Below, one piece after another: positions 19,641 to 24,279 of a stretch of 24,279 nt of DNA. The translations under genes and the position numbers were made by a program. The stretch is from an uncultured Lachnospiraceae bacterium (GTDB taxonomy: Bacteria > Bacillota > Clostridia > Lachnospirales > Lachnospiraceae), in the NCBI GenBank assembly GCA_910583835.1, contig CAJTYM010000054.1, forward strand, positions 1-24,279, read 5' to 3'. Under the pieces are notes generated by a model. It was not told the DNA's origin. It was given only the letters and a program-made list of their open reading frames with translations, and ran no database searches. How positions within the stretch are numbered: position 1 is the first letter of the stretch; every line of letters starts with the position of its first letter.

Positions 19641-20960
19641 ATGAGTTTGTGTTTGAAGATTACGGATGTCCATGCAAGGGAGATTTTGGATTCCAGAGGA
19701 AATCCTACCGTGGAAGCGGATGTAACGGTGCAGACAACCAGCACGGGGAAGAAGACCACAGGACGGGCAGCAGTTCCTTCCGGGGCTTCTACCGGACAGT
19801 TTGAGGCTGTGGAGCTGAGAGATGGAGAGCCAAGGTATTTCGGCTTAGGCGTCCAGAATGCGGTCAAACATGTGAATGATAAGATTGCCAAGGTGCTGAT
19901 TGGAAAAAATGCTTTGAACCAAGTGGAGATTGACCGCTGCCTGATTGCCGAGGATGGAACCGATGACAAAATCAATCTGGGAGCAAATGCCATGCTCAGT
20001 GTTTCTTTGGCGACAGCGCGGGCGGCAGCAAAAGCAATGGAACTTCCCCTGTACCAATATCTGGGCGGCACAAACGCCAAGAGGATGCCGGTACCGATGA
20101 TGAATATCCTGAACGGCGGCCGCCATGCGGACAATACCGTGGATTTTCAGGAATTCATGATTATGCCGGTGGGAGCGGAGAGCTTCCGGGAAGCATTGCG
20201 CATGTGTGCAGAGGTCTACCATAACCTGAAGAAAATCTGTGAAAAGGATGGGCTTTCCACGGCAGTGGGCGATGAGGGCGGTTTTGCCCCGGATTTGCAG
20301 GATGCCGTGGCTGTGCTGGAGTTGATAATGGAAGCGGTAAAGGCAGCAGGATATCTGCCGGGAGAAGATTTTAAGATTGCCCTGGATGCCGCTGCGAGCG
20401 AGTTATATGATGAGAAGACAGGAATGTACCATTTCCCTGGCGAGTCTAGGGTTAAGGGAGAGAAAGTTGCCCGCAATACCGAAGAAATGATTGAGTATTA
20501 TGAGGAATTGATACAAAGATTTCCGATTATTTCCATTGAAGACGGTTTGGACGAGGAAGACTGGGACGGCTGGCAGGCGATGACACAGCGGTTGGGAGAA
20601 CGCATCCAGTTAGTCGGGGACGATTTGTTTGTTACCAATACCAAGCGTCTGGATGCCGGTATCAAACTGCAGACGGCAAATGCCATTTTAGTGAAAGTTA
20701 ATCAGATTGGCACGCTGACGGAGGCGATGGAAGCCATTGAGACAGCACAGGGAAACGCGTACCGCGCAGTGATTTCCCACCGTTCCGGTGAGACGGAGGA
20801 TACCTTTATTGCAGATCTTGCCGTGGCAGTCAATGCCGGTCAGATTAAGACCGGGGCGCCCTGCCGTGCGGAGCGTACCGCCAAATATAACCAGCTTCTG
20901 AGAATTGAGGAGCAGCTTGGCGTTGTGGCGGAGTACAAGAATCCATTCAATAAATTTTAA
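19641..20960 (+). CDS. eno: Enolase
   Basis: Dehydrates 2-phosphoglycerate to phosphoenolpyruvate; also commonly surface-exposed in Firmicutes. The 439-residue protein has the N-terminal DSRGNPTVEADV, the flexible-loop region PSGASTGQFEA, then VGDEGGFAP. The Mg-ligand segment SIEDGLDEEDWDGW is present, as is the signature LVGDDLFVTNTKRL (near 324-337), then KVNQIGTLTE with the catalytic Lys and SHRSGETED with the substrate His. AAAGGAG precedes the ATG by about 8 nt. No strong promoter stands out in the 93-nt gap after purB. A GGCTGAACTG hairpin array follows, then the secG promoter. Confidence 0.97.
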   Translation: MSLCLKITDVHAREILDSRGNPTVEADVTVQTTSTGKKTTGRAAVPSGASTGQFEAVELRDGEPRYFGLGVQNAVKHVNDKIAKVLIGKNALNQVEIDRCLIAEDGTDDKINLGANAMLSVSLATARAAAKAMELPLYQYLGGTNAKRMPVPMMNILNGGRHADNTVDFQEFMIMPVGAESFREALRMCAEVYHNLKKICEKDGLSTAVGDEGGFAPDLQDAVAVLELIMEAVKAAGYLPGEDFKIALDAAASELYDEKTGMYHFPGESRVKGEKVARNTEEMIEYYEELIQRFPIISIEDGLDEEDWDGWQAMTQRLGERIQLVGDDLFVTNTKRLDAGIKLQTANAILVKVNQIGTLTEAMEAIETAQGNAYRAVISHRSGETEDTFIADLAVAVNAGQIKTGAPCRAERTAKYNQLLRIEEQLGVVAEYKNPFNKF

Positions 20961-20989
20961 TTTAATCATTCTTTCCTGGAAATTTGTGG

Positions 20990-21023
20990 CAGTTCAGCCG
21001 GGCTGGCTGAACTGGCTGAACTG
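20990..21023 (+). terminator. Alternative hairpins after eno
   Basis: CAGTTCAGCC (20990-20999) is complementary to two overlapping copies of GGCTGAACTG (21005-21014 and 21014-21023), so two alternative 10-bp stems can form. No T run follows immediately (TTGCAAAAAG), so termination efficiency is uncertain. Confidence 0.55.
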
Positions 21024-21036
21024 TTGCAAAAAGCCC

Positions 21037-21065
21037 TTGAAAAATATGCTAGGCTGTGATACACT
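21037..21065 (+). promoter_or_regulatory. Extended -10 promoter for secG-rnr-smpB
   Basis: TTGAAA (21037-21042), a 17-bp spacer and TACACT (21060-21065), preceded by TGA as an extended -10. It lies 45 nt before the secG GTG. Confidence 0.6.
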
Positions 21066-21109
21066 AAATAAAGTTATGGGCAGTAATCAAAGCAGGAGGT
21101 AAGAGTAAG

Positions 21110-21349
21110 GTGGAAGTATTAAAGACAGTATTAATTGTAGTATTAATATTAATCAGTATTGCGTTGACAGTAATCGTTTTGATGCAGGAAGGAAAGTCAG
21201 CAGGACTTGGCGCTATCAGCGGTGCGGCGGATACATACTGGGGCAAGAACAAGGGACGTTCCATGGAGGGAAGGCTTGTGATGGCTACCAGGATAATGGT
21301 CGTATTGTTCTTAGCGATTTCGGCTGCGTTGAATATTGGAAGCTTTTAG
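21110..21349 (+). CDS. secG: Preprotein translocase subunit SecG
   Basis: Small auxiliary subunit of the SecYEG translocon. The 79-residue protein has two membrane helices (about 3-24 and 58-77) flanking the conserved cytoplasmic loop with VLMQEGKSAGLGAISGAADTYWGKNKGRS. The start is GTG with AGGAGG ten nt upstream. Length and hydropathy are typical. It is the first gene of a secG-rnr-smpB cluster that is widely conserved in Firmicutes. Confidence 0.95.
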   Translation: MEVLKTVLIVVLILISIALTVIVLMQEGKSAGLGAISGAADTYWGKNKGRSMEGRLVMATRIMVVLFLAISAALNIGSF

Positions 21350-21354
21350 CAATC

Positions 21355-21385
21355 AAGAGACTGTCGAGTACCGGCGGTCTCTTTT
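21355..21385 (+). terminator. Weak stem-loop between secG and rnr
   Basis: AAGAGAC (21355-21361) pairs with GTCTCTT (21377-21383) around a 15-nt loop, with a TTTT run at 21382-21385. This could be an attenuator that reduces rnr expression relative to secG. Confidence 0.5.
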
Positions 21386-21404
21386 GGATTTGTAGGAGAA
21401 TTTT

Positions 21405-23597
21405 ATGGAGAAACAATTATTGGAAGACAGGAAAAAGATGATTTATGAGTTCATGTGCAGTGACATCTATGTGCCCATGAAGCTAAAGGAACTTGCCGTG
21501 CTCCTGGACGTGCCGCGTGAAGAGCGCCCGGAGTTGGAGGAAGTGCTGCAGGAACTTTTGGCAGAAGGGAAGATTGAACTCTCCAAACGCGGCAAGTATT
21601 CCAAGTCAGAAGGAAAGTACCTCACGGGTATTTTTACCGGAAATGCCAGGGGGTTTGGCTTTGTGACGGTGGAGGGAGAGCCGCAGGATATTTTTATAGC
21701 GGAGGCGTTTGTCAATGGCGCCATGCATGGCGATAAGGTACAGATTACTTTGCAGGCTGGCAAGGCATCCACAGGAAAGCGCAAGGAAGGCGCTGTGGTA
21801 AAGGTCTTGCAGAGGGGCACGACCCAGGTGGTAGGCACTTACCAGAAAAACAAGAATTTCGGTTTTGTCGTCCCGGATAATTTGAAACTAGGACAAGATA
21901 TTTTCATCCCTCTGGAACATTCTAAAGGGGCGGTGGATGGACACAAGGTAGTGGTGGAAATTACCGATTACGGCAATGAGCGCAAGAAGCCGGAAGGGAA
22001 AATTATAGAGATAATCGGGCATATCAACGACCCGGGAACGGATATCATGTCTATTGTCAAAGGCTATGATTTGCCAACGGAATTTCCACCCAAAGTATTG
22101 AAACAGGCGGAGAATGTAGGCAAGCCGGTGAGCGGCGCTGACATGGCTGGCAGAAAAGACGTGCGCAGCTGGCAGATGGTAACGATAGACGGTGAAGATG
22201 CCAAGGACCTGGACGATGCCATCACGCTGACCAGGGAGGGGGAAAATTACCGTCTGGGCGTGCATATCGCGGATGTGACCAATTACGTGCAGGAGCACAG
22301 CGCATTGGATGTGGAAGCGTTAGAGCGCGGCACCAGCGTGTATTTGGTGGACCGGGTTATCCCCATGCTGCCGCATACCTTGTCTAACGGCATCTGTTCT
22401 CTCAATGCCGGGGAGGACAGGCTGGCATTGAGCTGTATCATGCTGATTGACAAGAAAGGGAATGTCATAGAGCATGAGATTGCGGAAACCGTGGTGCAGG
22501 TGGACCGCAGAATGAGTTACACCAGCGTGCGCAAGATTCTCAAAGATAAAGATGAAAAAGAGCGCGAAGAATATAAGGAACTGGTTCCTATGTTTGAACT
22601 GATGGAGGAACTGGCGGCAATCCTGCGTGAGAAACGGAGGAAACGCGGTTCCATAGATTTTGATTTCCCGGAGACGAAAATTATTCTGGATGCGCAGGGC
22701 AGGCCGCTGGAGATTAAGCCATATGAGCGGAATGTGGCAACGCGCATTATTGAGGATTTCATGCTGATTGCCAACGAGACCGTGGCGCAGGATTTCTTTT
22801 GGCAGGAGATTCCCTTTGTGTACCGGACGCATGATACGCCGGATACTGAGAAAATACGCAAGCTCGGTACGTTTATCAATAATTTCGGCTATTCCATCAG
22901 GATTGGGCAGGAGGAGATTCATCCAAAGGAACTGCAGAAATTCTTAGAAAAGATTGAAGACACGCCAGAAGAGCCGCTGCTCAGCCGCCTGACGCTTCGT
23001 TCTATGAAACAGGCAAAATATACGGTGCAGTGTACCGGGCATTTTGGTCTTGCCACCCAGTATTACTGCCATTTTACCTCGCCAATCCGCCGTTATCCTG
23101 ACCTGCAGATTCACCGTATCATCAAGGAGACGCTGCGGGGGAGGATGAATGACAAGCGGATGGAACATTACGAGAGCATCCTGCCGGAAGTGGCAGCGCA
23201 GTCCAGCGCGAGGGAACGCCGCGCGGAGGAGGCGGAGCGGGAGACCGATAAGCTGAAAAAGGTGGAATATATGTCTGAGCATATCGGGGAATTGTTTGAA
23301 GGCGTTATTTCCAGCGTGACGGCATGGGGCATGTATGTGGAGCTTCCCAATACGGTTGAGGGGATGATTCACATTAACAACCTGATTGACGATTATTACC
23401 ATTATAACGAAGAAACGTATGAACTGACCGGGGAGCGGACCGGAAAGGTCTATAAGCTTGGCCAGACGATTCAGGTCGTGGCGGCAGCAGCCGATAAATT
23501 TATGAGAACGATTGATTTTGTGCTGCCGGAAGCTGCGGAAGAATTTGGGCTGGACGTTTCGCCGGAGGATATTGGCAGGTATCGGGACCAGGAATAG
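21405..23597 (+). CDS. rnr: Ribonuclease R (3'-5' exoribonuclease)
   Basis: Processive 3'-5' exonuclease for structured RNA and, with tmRNA-SmpB, for decay of non-stop mRNAs. The 730-residue protein shows an N-terminal winged-helix-like region (about 1-65), cold-shock OB domains (about 68-225), the RNB catalytic domain (about 250-580) and a C-terminal S1 domain (about 625-715, GELFEGVISSVTAWGMYVEL). Catalytic acids Asp262, Asp268, Asp270 and Asp271 lie in IDGEDAKDLDDA. TAGGAG stands 8 nt before the ATG. The coding end, including the stop codon, is part of a 36-bp tandem repeat. Confidence 0.96.
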   Translation: MEKQLLEDRKKMIYEFMCSDIYVPMKLKELAVLLDVPREERPELEEVLQELLAEGKIELSKRGKYSKSEGKYLTGIFTGNARGFGFVTVEGEPQDIFIAEAFVNGAMHGDKVQITLQAGKASTGKRKEGAVVKVLQRGTTQVVGTYQKNKNFGFVVPDNLKLGQDIFIPLEHSKGAVDGHKVVVEITDYGNERKKPEGKIIEIIGHINDPGTDIMSIVKGYDLPTEFPPKVLKQAENVGKPVSGADMAGRKDVRSWQMVTIDGEDAKDLDDAITLTREGENYRLGVHIADVTNYVQEHSALDVEALERGTSVYLVDRVIPMLPHTLSNGICSLNAGEDRLALSCIMLIDKKGNVIEHEIAETVVQVDRRMSYTSVRKILKDKDEKEREEYKELVPMFELMEELAAILREKRRKRGSIDFDFPETKIILDAQGRPLEIKPYERNVATRIIEDFMLIANETVAQDFFWQEIPFVYRTHDTPDTEKIRKLGTFINNFGYSIRIGQEEIHPKELQKFLEKIEDTPEEPLLSRLTLRSMKQAKYTVQCTGHFGLATQYYCHFTSPIRRYPDLQIHRIIKETLRGRMNDKRMEHYESILPEVAAQSSARERRAEEAERETDKLKKVEYMSEHIGELFEGVISSVTAWGMYVELPNTVEGMIHINNLIDDYYHYNEETYELTGERTGKVYKLGQTIQVVAAAADKFMRTIDFVLPEAAEEFGLDVSPEDIGRYRDQE

Positions 23598-23668
23598 GAA
23601 TTTGCAGCGTTGGTCCATTGTCTGCAGGAATAGGGATTTGCAGCGTTGGTTCATTGTCTGCAGGAATA
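23589..23668 (+). repeat. 36-bp tandem repeat spanning the rnr stop codon
   Basis: Unit 1 is 23589-23624 and unit 2 is 23625-23660, with two differences (A to G, C to T). A partial third unit, CAGGAATA, spans 23661-23668. Each unit starts CAG GAA TAG/TAA, so the Gln-Glu-stop end of rnr recurs three times in frame. The sequence between stops stays open in that frame (FAALVHCLQE each time). Confidence 0.95.
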
Positions 23669-23689
23669 AAAGGTTAGAGAGGAACAGAG

Positions 23690-24157
23690 ATGGGGAAAGA
23701 AAGCATAAAACTCATTGCCAATAATAAAAAAGCATTTCATGATTATTTTATTGAGGATAAATTTGAGGCTGGAATCAGCCTTGCGGGAACGGAGGTCAAA
23801 TCTTTGCGCATGGGAAAATGTTCCATCAAGGAATCGTTCATCCGCATTGAAAAAGGCGAAGTCATAGTCTATGGCATGCATATCAGCCCATATGAGAAAG
23901 GGAATATTTTCAATAAGGACCCGTTGCGCCCTAGGAAACTGCTGCTGCATAAATATGAAATCAATAAGATTGATGGAAAAATGACGACTAAGGGATATAC
24001 GATTGTCCCCCTGCAGGTCTATTTCAAGGGAAGCCTGGTGAAAGTTGAGGTTGCGCTTGCCCGGGGCAAGAAACTCTACGACAAACGCCAGGACATTGCC
24101 AAGAAGGACATGCGCAGGGAGTCGGAGCGGGAATTCAAGGTGAAAAACCTGTATTGA
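23690..24157 (+). CDS. smpB: SsrA-binding protein SmpB
   Basis: Binds tmRNA and delivers it to stalled ribosomes for trans-translation. The 155-residue protein begins with the family N-terminus (IKLIANNKKAFHDYFIEDKFEAGI), then LAGTEVKSLR. The central HISPYEKGN motif follows, then the basic C-terminal tail KKLYDKRQDIAKKDMRRE that enters the ribosome mRNA channel. AGAGGAAC stands upstream of the ATG. It follows rnr by 92 nt, most of it tandem repeat. The tmRNA gene, often next, is not seen in the remaining 122 nt. Confidence 0.97.
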   Translation: MGKESIKLIANNKKAFHDYFIEDKFEAGISLAGTEVKSLRMGKCSIKESFIRIEKGEVIVYGMHISPYEKGNIFNKDPLRPRKLLLHKYEINKIDGKMTTKGYTIVPLQVYFKGSLVKVEVALARGKKLYDKRQDIAKKDMRRESEREFKVKNLY

Positions 24158-24162
24158 CAATT

Positions 24163-24260
24163 ATTGGCAATTTGCACAAATAAGCACAAACGCCAATATC
24201 ATATTTAATTCCTACCGTTTGACGCCCTAATCCTTATGATGCCAGGGTCGAATAGACCCT
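24163..24260. other. Repeats and hairpin downstream of smpB
   Basis: ATTGGC (24163-24168) and GCCAAT (24192-24197) form an inverted pair, with GCACAAA repeated directly between them. AGGGTC (24244-24249) and GACCCT (24255-24260) form a 6-bp hairpin with loop GAATA, without a T tract. The function is unknown because the window ends 19 nt later. Confidence 0.4.
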
Positions 24261-24279
24261 CTTTAGCACCTTGAAAATT

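Noticed and set aside
24158..24279. tmRNA (ssrA) start
   Set aside because: No conserved tmRNA 5' end or tag-coding frame is present within the remaining bases.

Overview
The window looks like the chromosome of an anaerobic, butyrate-forming, flagellated Firmicute, most likely a Lachnospiraceae member. The reasons are a thl-hbd-bcd-etfB-etfA operon, a short Gram-positive type flagellin, an Fe-S type PurF, strong AGGAGG ribosome sites and the secG-rnr-smpB order. Species cannot be fixed from this sequence alone. All genes but one are on the + strand.

Layout. (1) 1-331: regulatory region with a Rex-like operator and several inverted repeats. (2) 332-5659: central butyrate operon (thiolase, 3-hydroxybutyryl-CoA dehydrogenase, butyryl-CoA dehydrogenase, EtfB, EtfA) with no crotonase gene, closed by a strong terminator at 5691-5732. 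(3) 5759-7987: an ECF-transporter S component and a CapA-family lipoprotein. (4) 8059-9600: gpmI with its own promoter and terminator. (5) 9768-11942: the most interesting part. A FimB/E-sized tyrosine recombinase on the minus strand lies between two 33-bp inverted repeats (32/33 identical). Each repeat has the form arm / 7-nt spacer / inverted arm, as expected for recombinase core sites. Immediately downstream come a CsrA-like gene and a flagellin gene. (6) 11943-15475: an accessory stretch with a small hypothetical gene, a strong promoter plus structured leader ahead of a decayed gene, an acyltransferase-like membrane protein, a scar of a second flagellin 3' end, and an Rpn/PD-(D/E)XK nuclease gene with its own promoter and folded leader. 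(7) 15597-19547: purC-purF-purB. (8) 19641-24157: eno, secG, rnr and smpB. The window stops about 120 nt after smpB, before any recognisable ssrA.

How it may work. The butyrate enzymes turn acetyl-CoA into butyryl-CoA, with Bcd-EtfAB probably bifurcating electrons to ferredoxin; the Rex-like site would tie this to NADH/NAD+. The main candidate for an undescribed system is the invertible unit at 9784-10551. In the orientation seen here, the recombinase reads away from csrA-flagellin and ends in a 27-bp-stem terminator built partly from sequence outside the invertible segment. Inversion would turn the recombinase promoter and gene toward csrA-flagellin and replace the outer terminator arm with one lacking a T tract. 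One DNA flip could therefore place the CsrA-like regulator and flagellin under the recombinase promoter. The flagellin leader also carries a GGA-in-loop hairpin and a GGA-rich Shine-Dalgarno, resembling the two-site CsrA control of Bacillus hag. Inversion and its effect on expression are inferences from sequence architecture.
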